Shown here: piece by piece, positions 1 through 11,581 of the stretch
Layout of the letters: each line of letters opens with the position of its first letter
Numbering within the stretch: the stretch's first letter is position 1
Source of the DNA: Podocnemis expansa
Lineage: Eukaryota; Chordata; Testudines; Podocnemididae
Assembly: GCA_007922195.1 (NCBI GenBank)
Contig: ML682007.1
Span: 14,686,954 to 14,750,953, forward strand
DNA length: 64,000 nucleotides
Direction: 5' to 3'
The notes under the pieces: generated by a model
What the model saw: the letters and a program-made list of their open reading frames with translations, nothing else
Told to the model about the DNA's origin: nothing
Database searches by the model: none
Translations under genes and position numbers: made by a program

Positions 1-721
1 AGAATGTCCTAAACCTTGTTAAGGAGATCCTCTATGCAATTATCAGGAAAGAGCTAAAAATAGAGAGCCTTGAATAAGCAGTACGGCAACTGGCAAACAA
101 TGCTGGATCTAGCAAAGGACAATGACAAAACCTACAGTAAGTAGGTGGAAAAGAAAACCTACAGCGAGTCTGTGCAGAAACACAGGAAAACCTTTGAAGG
201 ATGTTAATATAGGGCAGTTATAAAATTTGAGGTTTCCTACTTAAATGCAAATCAGAAATTAGTTATTTAGAATCACTGACCTTGAATGATATCAATAAGA
301 ATAAAAAGAGTATGATGGTTTGACTCAGAAAACATAGGTTTCCAGATGTCAGGTTACTTTATGCTTTGATCGTTTATGTGAATACATACTCTTGCTTAAT
401 CAAAATGTACATCTATGTTTAAACTGCATCACAGATTTAAAAGGTAACCTATGCACAAGTCTAATAGAGAATGCCAGCATAATATCATACTTGTTTGGAA
501 ACAGTAAAGGCCAGATTACATGAGGTATGCTATCTACCAAGCAAAATGCATGTGTAATTGAGTATTTATTTGTGTAAGCAAATAATATTGCACATTAGGT
601 AACTGAATGCACAAAAAACCTGTGCTGACTACATGCATATGTGAATTTCCAGTTTGTATATTTGACAAATACAGTAGTGCTTCTAACCTTTATAAACTAT
701 GCCTTAAATCTGTAACAATGT
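1..721. other. Unassigned AT-rich sequence
   Basis: I recognise no exon or repeat here. The first 200 bases are A-rich and might be an old LINE piece, but I see no motif that supports this. The 86-codon frame starting at 607 runs into the next repeat and has no family features. Confidence 0.4.
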
Positions 722-905
722 GGGCTTGTCTAGACAGATGGCAGCAAATTTGCTGCTGTCAGATTGAACTTCCCATTTTGACTGAGCAGTCTGTGAAGGC
801 CTGCTCAATCAAGCGGGGAGTGGATCCATTGACTCTCCAGCACCTCAACAAGAGTAGCATAAGTTGAAGGGAGAGCATTTCCCTTCTACCTTGCAGTGAT
901 GTGGC
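722..905. mobile_element. Foldback MITE, copy 1 (GGGCTTGTCTA end)
   Basis: The left end reads GGGCTTGTCTAGACAG, followed by a GGCAGCAAATTTGC block. A reverse-complement relative of that block (GTGGCAAATCTAG) sits at the right end. The interior closely resembles the elements at 1385-1519 and 9944-10131, including the phrase 'gttgaagggagagcatttcccttc'-like core shared with the 9.9-kb copy. The ends resemble the GGGTATGTCTACAC family elsewhere in the window. No clean TSD is visible. Non-autonomous DNA transposon; superfamily not settled. Confidence 0.6.
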
Positions 906-917
906 AAATCTAGTTTT

Positions 918-1010
918 AAAAACTAACATGGAGTCCTGTGGCACTTTTAAAGACTAACAGATTTATTTATCTAGTTTGAAAGTTATTCTTGTGCAGACAA
1001 ATTCAGAGTA
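918..1010 (-). mobile_element. PLE 3'-end fragment
   Basis: The segment GTCCTGTGGCACTTTTAAAG then ACTAACAGATTTATTT is the reverse complement of the Penelope-like element 3' region seen in full at 11523-12150. It is short and lacks the ribozyme-like part. Old truncated insertion. Confidence 0.6.
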
Positions 1011-1072
1011 AATTATTCTTCAAAGAACTGATTGGATAGTTTTAGGATTGCATCAGCATCAGACACCTATAC

Positions 1073-1385
1073 CAGGGGTTGGCAACCTTTGCTGACTCCC
1101 ATGCTGACCCTTGCTCCTGGACCCTCAGCTGGTGCTGGCGGCCCCCTCTGCTGAAAAAGTGAAGTGGCCACCTGAAAATTCAGCAGTGGCCACAGCTGGA
1201 GTGGGGTGAGGTGGGGCATGCGTTTTTCAGGCATGCCATGGAAAAAAGCTGCCCAGAGTGACTCCTCTTGGCACCATGCATGGGGTTGGGGGTCTCCATG
1301 CATGCTGTGTAAAGAAGCGGCTCCTCTTAGGGAGCCCCCAGGCATGCCACAGAAAGAAGGTGCCTGGAGTGACTCCATTTAATCA
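1073..1385. mobile_element. hAT-type element, left end only
   Basis: CAGGGGTTGGCAACCTTTGC at the left is a typical hAT terminal sequence, nearly the same as that of the complete element at 16769. The interior is G/C-rich. I cannot find a matching right end or TSD, so the right limit is approximate. A 103-codon minus-strand frame inside it (1067-1378) is a composition effect. Confidence 0.5.
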
Positions 1386-1519
1386 GTGCTACTCCAGTTG
1401 TTGGGGTGGTCTTAATAGAATGGCTTCCTGATTGACTGAGCCGGTCTTCAGAGATCCACTCCATCAACTGGAAAGGTCGAACTTACAGTGGCGGTTTTGC
1501 CGCTGTCAGTGAAGACTTC
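1385..1519 (-). mobile_element. Foldback MITE, copy 2 (partial)
   Basis: The end near 1485-1512 (GTGGCGGTTTTGCCGC, then TCAGTGAAGACTTCC) and the interior 'gatccactcc' and 'gactgagc' blocks match the copies at 722 and 9944 in inverted order. It abuts the hAT fragment, which may have interrupted it. Confidence 0.45.
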
Positions 1520-2657
1520 CTCTAAGTCTACGATTTTGCTATCTTTTTATGTGGTTCAGAGCATTTCTGTTTTTAATAATTGTGCTGATAAAAGGCATTA
1601 AAGTTTTGCTTCCCCACAGTATAAGTGTCTTTCTTGTGTGCACCTGGGTTCCCAACCAGATACTGAACTTGATAAACTTAATTCTGTTTTCCTTGACTTG
1701 GGAACTAGAACCCTACTATGCCCCAGCTCTTCAAATCAGTATTAATGGGAAATAAACCATAATCAATAACCACTAAAGGATTGGGCTAGAGCACTATACA
1801 TTTTGATGAAGTAAAGTCAGATTCTGCTTCCATTTAAACCAGTTGGGGGTGTTTATGGTATTGCCAAAGATTGTAGAGGTGCAGGATTGAGAATAGTTTT
1901 AAGGAAGATAAAAAATAGTCTGAAAAAATAACAGACTGAAAGACCCACACAATTTGCTATGAAACTTAGTTTAAGTAACAAGAATAATGGATTGCAGTGA
2001 TTCATGTCAGACCACTAATATAAGAGACATTTGTTTGCATCATGCAACCACCACACACGTACGCAATGTCAAAGTTCACAGCTCAAATGAAGCTTATTAT
2101 GTGAAACGGCAGATTGGTAGCAAGCAATGATTGACGTGCTGTGGCAGAACATTAGGAGGAAGCTCACTCCACATATCAAGCAGGTGGTATGTCACTGTAA
2201 TTAATACAGAGGAGTCTATTTTCATCAGTGTATAAGAAAGTAACCCAACCTCATGTTCAAAAAGAAGATATCTATCTATATATATCTATATAGTTCTAAC
2301 CCTAACACATTACATTTCTCTCTGGAGGCTGTAATCTCTCAAGGGGAACAGACTGCAAATCTTTTATTCTCACAGATAATTGCTTGTCAGAGTAGCTCCA
2401 TTCACTTACAGTAATCCTTACTACCACCAGGATTGTCTACACTGTACATTGCTTCTCATTAAGAGGAAGGCAAATTCTAGTGTGCACTACAGTGTTATGA
2501 ACTAAGTGGTATATGTGGATTGGTGTGTCCCCTAGGATGCATTAATATTGTACTGTTTGAAGTAAGACTACATTAATGCGCAATGAGGATCTTCTAATGA
2601 GCAGCAGTAAGGTCTGCCAGAACCAGTGAGGAAGTGACATCCCAGTGTGCACCAGAT
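1520..2657. other. Unassigned, with a short AT microsatellite
   Basis: No coding or repeat family recognised. A small (TATC)/(TA) tract lies at about 2268-2295. The frame at 1549-1755 encodes a hydrophobic stretch with no family features. Confidence 0.35.
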
Positions 2658-2658
2658 C

Positions 2659-2823
2659 TGTAGGATTTTGGTGGCACTTTTAAAGACGAATATATTTATT
2701 TATCACATGAGCTTTCATAGGAGAAAAGCCCAAACGAATGTGTTACTCTTTAAAAGTGCCACCAGACTCCTTGTTTGTTTTGCTGGGCTAGGTTAACACA
2801 CATTCCCCTTTGGAACTTGTAGG
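2659..2823. mobile_element. PLE inverted dimer
   Basis: The left arm (about 2666-2735) is the PLE 3' region on the minus strand. The right arm (about 2736-2816) is the same region on the plus strand, ending TTCCCCTTTGGAAC, the PLE terminus. The two arms form a foldback. Short direct repeats (TGTAGG, 2659-2664 and 2818-2823) flank the pair and are a possible TSD. The left arm keeps the stem and GAAA region in degenerate form. Confidence 0.65.
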
Positions 2824-2824
2824 T

Positions 2825-5273
2825 GACCTAATGGTGTAGTCCAAGCTCACAGAAAGTTGTTAAATGATGAATTCGAGCCATAGTATTTTATTTAGGAGGT
2901 TACTGATTACGGGATTCAGTGCAGCAGAATGACAAGAATATATTGCTGAAGTTCAACCCCTTGGGATGTTTCTTACTGCAGGGCATAATCTCTTCATTTG
3001 AATGGGATTACACAGATAAACAATTGCTTACTGATGTGAAAGGTTTTGCAAGCTTTCCACTCTTACTAGAGTTTTAACTTTCAGAAAGAAGCATCACAGT
3101 GTATAGCAAGGTGCTAAATATTTCAAGTACAGGATCTGAAAACTGAACAGCATAAAAGCTCATTAATTAATTTTTGCTGTTCAAATTTTTTGACTCACCT
3201 AGCCAAAAAATTATTACCTAAAATGCTATCTGACTGGATTTCATCATCATTTACCAATATTTATACAGGACATTCTCTCTGACATAAAAGGAAACAAAAT
3301 TATGCAGCAAAGATTATAAATATACAGAATGCAACAACAGTTGGATTATTCTAGTGGAGAATTCAAAATCTCAAATTATTTTTCATGTTCAGTGTAGAAA
3401 ACTGAAAAAAAAATTCCATGTCAGTAAAAGTCAGTGGGACATTGTGTATCACAATTTGGAAAAGTTTGTGGAGAAATTCTGATTGATGATACTGAAAGCA
3501 CAAACTCTTCCAAATATTTTGTACATTGTGAACAACCCTGTGAATGTTTTGACTATCTTTATGTGAAAACTTTAGAAGGTGGTATGTTTCTGGAGAAGCA
3601 TATCATAATATTGATCATTAGTCATCATCGTCTTGTATGCCATGCAAGTCCCAAATACATTGCTTCCATTGGGCGGAACTGAGAATACAGAGAGAATCCA
3701 AATAAGATGTGCTGGGTAGGCAGAATAACCCAACTGTTGTTGCACTCTGTACATAGTCTGTTTGGACAATCTGTTCTCATTAGGCAGGATTATGTTAGAT
3801 TCAAATCCAACTAACAGCTTCTCAAGTGACAGAAACATCCTGTCAACCTAGACATACAAACAGTGTGTAAATGATAATTATTTGTTGAATCCTGGCTGTG
3901 TGTCTGGCATTATCCAGAACACAGAGCTGGGACTAAGGGTACAAACCTGCAAACCCTCCGTCCATCGTACAAGACCAGTCAGAAAACTAGTTGCCTGAGG
4001 AGAGTGATTTATGTGAGTAAGAGTTTTCAAGTGCAGATATAATTCAGCAACTAGAAATTATTGTGTCTGTGCATGCCTTGGAGATTGTAGCGCCTGTGAT
4101 GTAATCATGGGTGGGGACCACATTTTTCTTTGTATCTGTACAGTGCTGCACAGTGGGATCTCCGTGCTGAGCCAGGCCCACGGGAATTACCTCACCATAA
4201 ATGCATTATAATGATACCACATTAGAGTTTACTGTCTAAGGAAGACACACTGCAGAACCCTTTCCAGTGAATGCATGAAGAATAGATTTTTTGGTTGACT
4301 GGTTTGCTTCTCTTTTTTTAAGCAGAAATTTCTAGGTATACCAAGGCAAACAGAAATAGCAAAACAACCTGCTAGACAAAGATGCAATTCTCCTCTCCTA
4401 TATTAAATTTAAAGCTGCTTCTTAAATGAAGAGCAAGCAAATTAATAATAGACTAGATCTGTTAGAAAAGTATTTGTTCAACAAGATGTATTTAATAAGA
4501 GCTGTACAAAGAATTCAGCTCCTTTCATGTTTATAAAATAAACACCTGTGTTAGTGTGATTGTACTTTGATGCTGAAGAGAGGTAAGCAATTAGCAACAG
4601 TGATGGAAAAGTTGTATACTATATCATGTCTTCCAGCATTAATTCACAGGAGGGAGCAAGGAAGATGTATGCCACGGGATTCTTTAGATCTGAAAATAAT
4701 GTTACTGGGTGATGAAAACAATTCAGTCAGTTGAAAGAGTGAAAAGCTTTTGGTGGTAAAGGAACAGCATAAGAAAAACTGTAAGCTACAAGAAGACATT
4801 TGTGTCTCTTGAATGTTGTAATTCATTTTGTCTGTGCATACCAGCACATATCATATAAGCTAAATTTTCATCAATGAATGTTCCACATTCTAAGTGTGTC
4901 ATAAATACACAAGAAGGAGTTTTCTATGATACTTTTGCTAGAGGCTAATACTACAGGACGTTCTCAGTCAAAACTCCTATTCCATAGATTTCAATAGGAA
5001 TTTTTATCTGAACTTGGACTGGATTACTAAATGATAGCTTTAAGAAGACAGAAATAAATCCTTTACAGTAGTAGAAGATAATCTCTGTGCACTAGGGAGA
5101 AAGAGAAAAGGAACAATGGGTTAACCTGCCATAAAAACCAGATTGTACCTCCCTGACTGAAGTTGAATTGGAGCTTATCCCACATATAGTACCATTGATT
5201 TCAGAGGTACTGAACAGCTGAGGAAAGGTTACAGAATGTAGCTCAGAAGTTGGAAACAAAAACATAGGGTATT
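2825..5273. other. Mostly unassigned, possible ancient repeat relics
   Basis: Around 3875-3925 a 'ttgaatcctggctgtgtgtctggcattatcc'-like stretch resembles the start of a MIR. At about 4070-4205 the sequence (gaccacatttttctttg, then ctgtacagtgctgcacagtgg) resembles an old interspersed repeat common in reptiles and birds. No exon is recognisable. The overlapping frames at 3434-3838 on both strands show no domain. Confidence 0.35.
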
Positions 5274-5276
5274 TCT

Positions 5277-5636
5277 ACACTAGTGGCTCTGTTAAGCCAA
5301 CTTAACTAGTTTGACTTTAAGTTAACTTAAAGTCAACCTTGTTAAGTTGATTTAAAGCATACACATTCCAAACTCCTGTAGACTGCCCGTGTCCACCCTG
5401 GCAGCTGCCAGGTCAACTTAACACTTAAGTCAACTATATTAAATCGACTTAAGCCAGTGTACTTGGGGCATAGCCCTCAAGTCGACTTAATAAGGTCATC
5501 CTTAAGAGGTGGTGGTATTAAGTTGACTTAAGGAAGTGCTTAAGCCGACTTAATAAATTCCCAACGTGGACAGAGCTTTGCTTATGTCGACTTAAGAAAG
5601 ATTAAGTCAACCCGAGGCTCCAGTGTAGACATACCC
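5277..5636. mobile_element. Palindromic MITE, TTAAGTCGACTTAA-core type
   Basis: The ends are GGGTATTTCTACACTAG at the left and CCAGTGTAGACATACCC at the right, imperfect terminal inverted repeats. The interior is built from repeated forms of a small palindrome (gttaacttaa, agtcgacttaa), so the whole element can fold back on itself. The flanking 3-mers are ata and tta, compatible with a 3-bp TSD that has lost one base. A 3-bp TWA-like duplication would suit the PIF/Harbinger superfamily, but that is inference. Confidence 0.75.
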
Positions 5637-5639
5637 TTA

Positions 5640-6407
5640 GATAGCAGTATTGTAGTAAAGCATTATGGAATTTTTCACAGGTGTATGATTAGCTTGCTTG
5701 AAGCATCACCTAAAATGGATACGGACCACTTTGGTAATAATTCTTGTAGCCACTTGTTTGACAGTGATACTATTCAGACAGTTTGTACAGTATATCCCTG
5801 CCTGAGGTGTACAAGGATAAGACAGCAACAACAGCAGCCAGCCCCTGCAAGTTATTTTCTGTGAGGACCTGGCAGAAAGGTATGTGTGTAATCAGAATGG
5901 TGTGTGATTGGATGAAATGTAAAAAGAAACTTGTGTAGCATGATAAGCAAAAAATTAATCCTATCTATTTGGCTAGAACTGGTAAATGTGGACCACAAAA
6001 ACCATTGGCTAGGACTTAGCTGATGTTATGTACATTTAAAATATTTGATTCCCCCCCCCGCCCCTCCTTTCCCTATGGAAGCCTAATCTTCAATCTATTT
6101 TCTACATTTACATTTCTTTTCTGAAGTCTTTGCTACATGCACACATATACCTCCACTTTTGTACATTTTACATGGATGTGTAATTGTGGAGTTGTGTGCC
6201 CGTGCTATGTATTTAAGATCACTGGTCAACTGGCATAGAAATTATATTTATTCAGGATTTAAAAACAAAATGTTGACTTACAGATAAAAATATAGATGAA
6301 ATTTTGGCTCCATCAACCAAACCATTGTCCTTTTAAACAATTTATCAGTTAGTAGCCTTGGACACAGTATTAAATCAGTGATTTAAAGGGCATTTTAAAT
6401 TGTGCTT
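5640..6407. other. Unassigned single-copy-like sequence
   Basis: No gene or repeat recognised. A C-run of nine bases with following CCGCCCC lies near 6052-6065. Confidence 0.35.
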
Positions 6408-6410
6408 ATA

Positions 6411-6897
6411 GGGTATGTCCACACATAGTCTTTAAATCAAAATAATGCTAATTATTTCTAATTAAAAGATTGCAAGGCCACACTACGTTTCCTTATTTGA
6501 AAAATAAGAAGCTCCCTCATTTTGAAATAAGGAAAGTCACTGCAATATAATAAAACCTAGTATTATATTGAAATGATGGTTAAATCAAAATTGTTATTTT
6601 GAAAATAACACAGCACGGACATGTTATTTTGATTTAAAACTTTTTTGCCCTTCTCCTTCCCAGGTGCTTTCTTCTTTCTATATATTGGGTGGGGAGATGG
6701 CCCTTCTTGGGGGCCATGTTGCCACACCTCCCATGGTGCCCCTCTCCTAAATCAAACTAGCAAGTCCTGTCCATGGACATGCTAGTTTGATTTGGGTTTC
6801 TAGTGAGGACATGTTAAATCAATTTAATGATTTTATTTTGATTTTATTAAACTGATTTAACTTAAATCGATTTAACTGCATAACTGTGGACATAGCC
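6411..6897. mobile_element. Palindromic MITE, AAATCAA-core type
   Basis: The left end GGGTATGTCCACACATAG and right end CTGTGGACATAGCC are inverted repeats. A perfect 3-bp ATA duplication flanks it (6408-6410 and 6898-6900). The interior holds many inverted blocks of aaatcaaaat / attttgattt and a C/T-rich middle (6650-6760) shared in inverse orientation with the element at 11582-12084. Confidence 0.75.
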
Positions 6898-6899
6898 AT

Positions 6900-9018
6900 A
6901 GAGAAAAATTGCATCCATTTTGCTTAGCCTAACTGCATGGCAGTTCAGAGGGCCAAAGGTAATTTCCATTAGCAATAAACTCAGATGTATAGAACACTTG
7001 CCCAGATACAAAGTTTAGTGATCCAAATCTTCACAGTTACCTCATTTATGTGAAAAGAAAAAAGTGTTTGGTTTTTTTCCAAACACTTTTGGAAAGGTTT
7101 TCACAAGACTGAACAGCTTGGGCATGCAATATGGTAACTTCCCTTGAGTCACAAAACAGTGAATTGTGTGTCATGGAGTGTCCAATACATTTCATTTGAA
7201 CAGGAAATTTTCCTTGAATGATCGTACTCTTCACATTAGAGGTGACTGTTGAGCACATGATGTTTGAAGAAAGAACTCTTCTGTCTGCCGACTGATCACT
7301 ATTTTAGAGAGTCTAGATGACATGAGATTGAGGAATTTTGTGCGCTAGTGCAATAAGAGACAAAAATAAATAGTCTGCTGGCATCCTTTTTGCCTCGATC
7401 TAGTTTAGAGACCACTAAAGATGGTGTAATTACAAATGGTCCTTATAGATCTTCCATGGAGAGCAAAATAATTTTTATCGAGCAGACAAAATCACAATGG
7501 CAAAGAAACTCCTGGAATGTCTTAATCACGCATGGTGCTGAAAGTCTTCAGCAACAGCACCCACTGGGGTCAGTGAAAGCTGAAGGCACTTCACAGGTTA
7601 AGGGAGGTGCTCAGAGTCTCACAGCATTGAAACCTTAGCTGCTGTGCATCTTATTCAATTAACTAGTAGCCTATGGTACACGAGAATATGTAATGATTCT
7701 GTTTAAGAGCCATGTCATAACTAGCACCAGCTTCAGTTTGAATATTTACCCTAAAAACAGGTTTTGTGCTGTGAGACAAATCCTGGGGTTGAGGAAGAGG
7801 AGGCCAGGGAGAGGACAAAGGGACATGTCTTCCCAGCCTTTCCTACCATGCACTGCAAGAGCACTTGCATGTACTAGGTTGGGGGAAACATCTACTTTCT
7901 GGCCACGGTAGGCATAGGTTGCTAGCTTAGAGCATGAGCAGATTCTCTGGTTTTTTTCTACATAAGCTGTGGAAAGAACCAGATTGTACATAACCAGTAC
8001 ACCCTATCAAATCTGCTCTCCTTCAGTCTCCATGGTCTGAACTAAGATGCACAGCCATAGTGGCTGTAGGTGCAAAACCCTTCTCCCTTATTTCACCTAG
8101 TGCAGCTCCAAATAGCACGGGCAAGATTTTCCCCTGTATGCGTCTGAACCATGGAAGCTGTTAGCTAAACCTTGCTTTGATGTGTGGGTTTTTTTTGTTT
8201 TGGTGGCTATTTTAACCTTTGTCTTATTCCCCTTCTTTTTTTTTCCAGGCTTTCTCCATTCTGAAATTATCTGAGTAATCTGGTATGAAATCAAAAATGT
8301 GCTCCCAGATGTATTATAGCAGTGGTGGGTGATGCGATCTTTCTATATTACATATGTTTACTCTTTAGTGTATTTATTACTTTGCTAGGGTTAGCCTACT
8401 GGAACACGTCCAAATTCCACTAGCTGCTCCATAGGGGGCTAGAGGAGGGCCAGTGAAATGCAATACACTGGTGGTCACTGCCAACATATTTAAACATTTT
8501 GTTTATTGACTAATTCATCTTTGGCACATTAGGAGGTCATTAAAGAGAACTGTGCTAGAGAGGAATAATTGCTGTTCTCGTGATTAAGCTGAAATGAACA
8601 CAGATGTATGATTAGCAGGACATGGTATTTATATAATAGTCTCATCATATAAATAGAGTTTCTGTGTATAATACTAGAGGCAGAGCCTATGAATCATTCA
8701 TATGGTTTGTGTGACTGAGTGAATTTTGGCTCCTTCTGTATTATCATCGCTGAGGAAATGGACTGGAAATGGAGGAACTATTTGTCACAGATCTGGTACA
8801 GGGGAATTTAATTATTATTTTCCATTTAGAAGCCATAACCAAAAAGAGGTTTTTATTCAAACTTACATCACAGAGTAACTGTTCCCAGCAGAGGCATAAG
8901 ATAGCACGTGGTTTTAATATTAGTATATGGAGGAGTTTTTGTATTCTTAGGAATAACAAGTCTTAAAATCCTTACTCAGGTTTAATTCCTTTTCAATGTC
9001 AATAGGAGTTTGGCCTTG
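6900..9018. other. Unassigned
   Basis: No exon or clear repeat. T-rich runs occur near 8188-8245. The small overlapping frames at 7390-7638 and 7693-7991 have no recognisable domain and no supporting splice or promoter context. Confidence 0.35.
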
Positions 9019-9030
9019 CTGAAGCAGAAC

Positions 9031-9136
9031 CCATCTTCGAAGCATCTGAGGAAGTGGGATCTTCTCCCATGAAAGCTTATGCAAAAAATAAATCTGTTAG
9101 TCTTAAAGTGCCACACAGCTCCTTGTTGTTTTTTTA
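9031..9136 (+). mobile_element. Minimal PLE insertion with 12-bp TSD
   Basis: A 106-bp insertion is bounded by a perfect 12-bp direct repeat CTGAAGCAGAAC (9019-9030 and 9137-9148). It begins just upstream of a hammerhead-like core: CTGAGGA at 9046-9052, a possible stem GTGGGA/TCCCAT, then GAAA at 9071-9074 and GCTTATGC. It continues through the common PLE tail (TCTGTTAGTCTTAAAGTGCC) and ends in CTCCTTGTTGTTTTTTTA. It lacks the last part of the family end (ggctatccc..ggaa). The TSD length fits retrotransposon insertion, not a cut-and-paste MITE. Confidence 0.8.
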
Positions 9137-9148
9137 CTGAAGCAGAAC

Positions 9149-9943
9149 TACCCACCTAGAAAGGTCATCAACTTTGGGCAGATAAATACAATGGATTATT
9201 ATAGAGGGAGTCCCAAATGAAAAAAAAAATCCTCTCTTTTCCAGACATGCCTGGACTATGGGGAGTTTAAATTTGGACAAACTCAGGCCCATCTTTAGAA
9301 AACAGCCAAACCACGTTTTATCCTTCAGAATTCCAAAGCACTTCCCAAACTATAAATCAACCAACTCCCATGGTGGATAGTGATGGGAAAAGAAACAGGG
9401 ATGTTATCTGGTACCCCTTTGGGGGCTAAATGCAGGAGACACTGTTATAATGGCAGAGCAAACACCCACAACTACAGCGCTTAAGAGATGGCAGCCTTTG
9501 TGACAACAAGCTGTTGACCCTGAGACAGCTGTTTTAGCGTGGTAGGCAGTCCTTGCTGCTAGCATGCTTCTGTGCCCTAGGCAGGAATGGCTGCTGCAGG
9601 GAAGAGACTGCCAATGCCCAGTCCATGCTAGTTCACTTGCAGAGTACAGGACAAAAAACAGAGATGGGCTCAGGTTATGGCTTTCATATTTGGCTGTGGA
9701 TCCAAACTCCTCTCAAAGAATCACACCAAGTGTTGGTGAAAATCCAGCCACCTCAGCGTAAGAGGTGGTAGACTGTTACTAGGTATGATATTGTCAAATA
9801 GCAGAAAAGCAAGCGTGTAGATGGCATGTCCTTAAAGATTGTCGGGCCTGGGGTTAGCCAACACTGATTACAAAACAGGCACTCCTGGTGAGGTAATTCC
9901 CTATAAAGGTGAGCACATGCCTGTAGCCAAGGGGGAAGACTAT
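9149..9943. other. Unassigned
   Basis: No gene or repeat family recognised. Two overlapping frames near 9553-9771 are not supported by any motif. Confidence 0.3.
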
Positions 9944-10131
9944 GGGTGGGTCTTCACTGATGGTGGCAAATTTGCCAGCATCAGATCAAACTTCCTGATC
10001 AACTGAGCGGCTTTGTGAAGACCTTCTCAGTCCATCGGAAAGTGGATTCCTGAAGACCATCCCCTCAAGTGAAGGAGCACTGAGTTGAAGGGAGGGCATT
10101 TCTCTTCAACTCAGTACAGTGGACACTCCAA
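9944..10131. mobile_element. Foldback MITE, copy 3
   Basis: The left end GGGTGGGTCTTCACTG and right end CAGTGGACACTCC are related inverted repeats. The interior (gtggcaaatttgccagc; gactgagcgg-like; ggagggcatttctcttcaac) matches the copy at 722-905. The ends look like a variant of the GGGTATGTCTACAC terminal repeat, so this family and the larger palindromic MITEs may be mobilised by the same transposase (inference). Confidence 0.65.
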
Positions 10132-10920
10132 GGAAAGCAGGCTTTAGGCGATCAAAAGGAGCTAAGCAAGTTATTTTAAGTAGCTACTGGGAGTGTCTCC
10201 CCCTTTGACTGTTGCTGAAAAATGCTTACAGTGTAGACTAAGGCTAGGAAACTACAAGAAGGAAGAAAGGCTCCTGCAGGGAAGAACTTGGTATCAGGTA
10301 GTTTGGAAGTCAGAGCCAGAAACCTGAGGATCCAACAATGAAGTACTTGAGAATGACTTGCTAAAACAGGAAAGGTCCCAAACAGGGAGGCTTGGGAGTA
10401 GGGTGAATTGGAAATTGCTGGGAGTGAGCAGGCTCCAGAAGAAAAATGTGGGTTTCCTTTCTGACACTTCAGGCACTAAGAGCCTGAGGGGTGGCCCGAC
10501 CAGAGAGTAAAACGCCTAGATTAGGGGTGGGGACATTGAGTTCCCTTTTGGAACTTTATTTATGTGAATAAATGGGGACCATCCAAGCAAGGGTGGTTTA
10601 TGGACAACTAAAGCCTATACAGAGTTTGTTTACAAAGCCTGCTGAGGGAGAAGTTGTTAGCAGAACACTGCAGGGGCTGGTGAGGAGGTTGACTACATTA
10701 TAGGGAACATCTGAAAATGAGGGACACTAGGGCAAGTTCTTGCCATACTGAAAATATCCCTTAGGATCCTAAACATCCATGTCCCTATGTCAAAAGATCT
10801 AATCTGAACTACACCTAAACTATAAACTGCATGGAATCCTTGGAGCTGCTAAGTGCTGGGTTGCCTCTTGTTAGCTTGGGGTAGTCTGTGGGTCCATTTC
10901 AGCAAACCAAATAAATTGTT
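10132..10920. other. Unassigned, may include the eroded 5' part of the PLE
   Basis: Purine-rich sequence with no recognised motif. PLE similarity becomes recognisable only from about 10925, so the 5' limit of that element may lie in this stretch. Confidence 0.3.
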
Positions 10921-10939
10921 AACTCTGCTTTCATATTTA

Positions 10940-11335
10940 CTCAAGTGACACGACCATAGGACCTAACCAAATCAGCCACTCCATAAGGGCTCATTCACCT
11001 GCACATCTTCCAATGTGATATATACCATCATGCACCAGCAATGCCCCGTTGCCACATCCCTTGGCCAGACTGGACTGGTTTCTGCACAAAAGAATAAATG
11101 GACACAAATCAGACATCAAGAATGGTAGCATTCAAAAACTGGTAGAACAACACTTCAACCTACTTGGACATTCTGTAACAGACATGAAAGTTACAGTACT
11201 TCAAGAAAAAAACCTTCAAAACTATACTCCAGCATGAAACTGCTGAGCTACAATTCACATGCAAACTTGACACCGTCAGCTTAGGTCCAAACAGAGACTC
11301 GGAATGGCTAACTCATTACAATAAGAAATTAAACC
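10940..11335 (+). pseudogene. PLE polyprotein C-terminus (GIY-YIG endonuclease region), broken
   Basis: The intact family protein has a reverse transcriptase followed by a GIY-YIG nuclease, used for target-primed insertion. Here one readable part (11049-11237) contains KRINGHKSDIKNG, then EQHFNLLGHS and KVTVLQ. These match the conserved RINGH.SDI ... HFN..GHS pattern of the PLE endonuclease domain. The remainder is recognisable in other frames: HHAPAMP upstream, and GPNRDSEWLTHY downstream before a stop near 11338. Stops and frame changes upstream, together with loss of the usual GIY and YIG residues, show it is dead. The methionine at 11049 is not a real start. Similarity is judged by eye. 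Confidence 0.75.
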
Positions 11336-11581
11336 TCTTTTAGCTTTCTCACCTATTGCTGTTACAGGGCCTACTTCCACACTGTTTGAATCAAAACAAC
11401 TTGTTTGGTTTGCTGAAATAGCCTGACAGACTCTGGAATGGTTCGAACAGACCACGTGACCCACCCTTATATATGCATGTGTGCATGTATCCCTGACATA
11501 CTACAGTTTCCATTCCATTCATCTGAAGACGTAAAATTATTCCCATGAAAGCTTATGTGATAAATAATTTTCTGGTCTTTA

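Noticed and set aside
5277..5636. Possible CRISPR-like or satellite array because of the repeated TTAAGTCGACTTAA motif
   Set aside because: Repeats occur in both orientations with irregular spacing inside one element with terminal inverted repeats. There are no uniform spacers, and the genome is vertebrate.
11049..11237. 62-codon frame as a small gene
   Set aside because: It is an internal piece of the PLE endonuclease region. The methionine is not the family start, and surrounding frames are broken.
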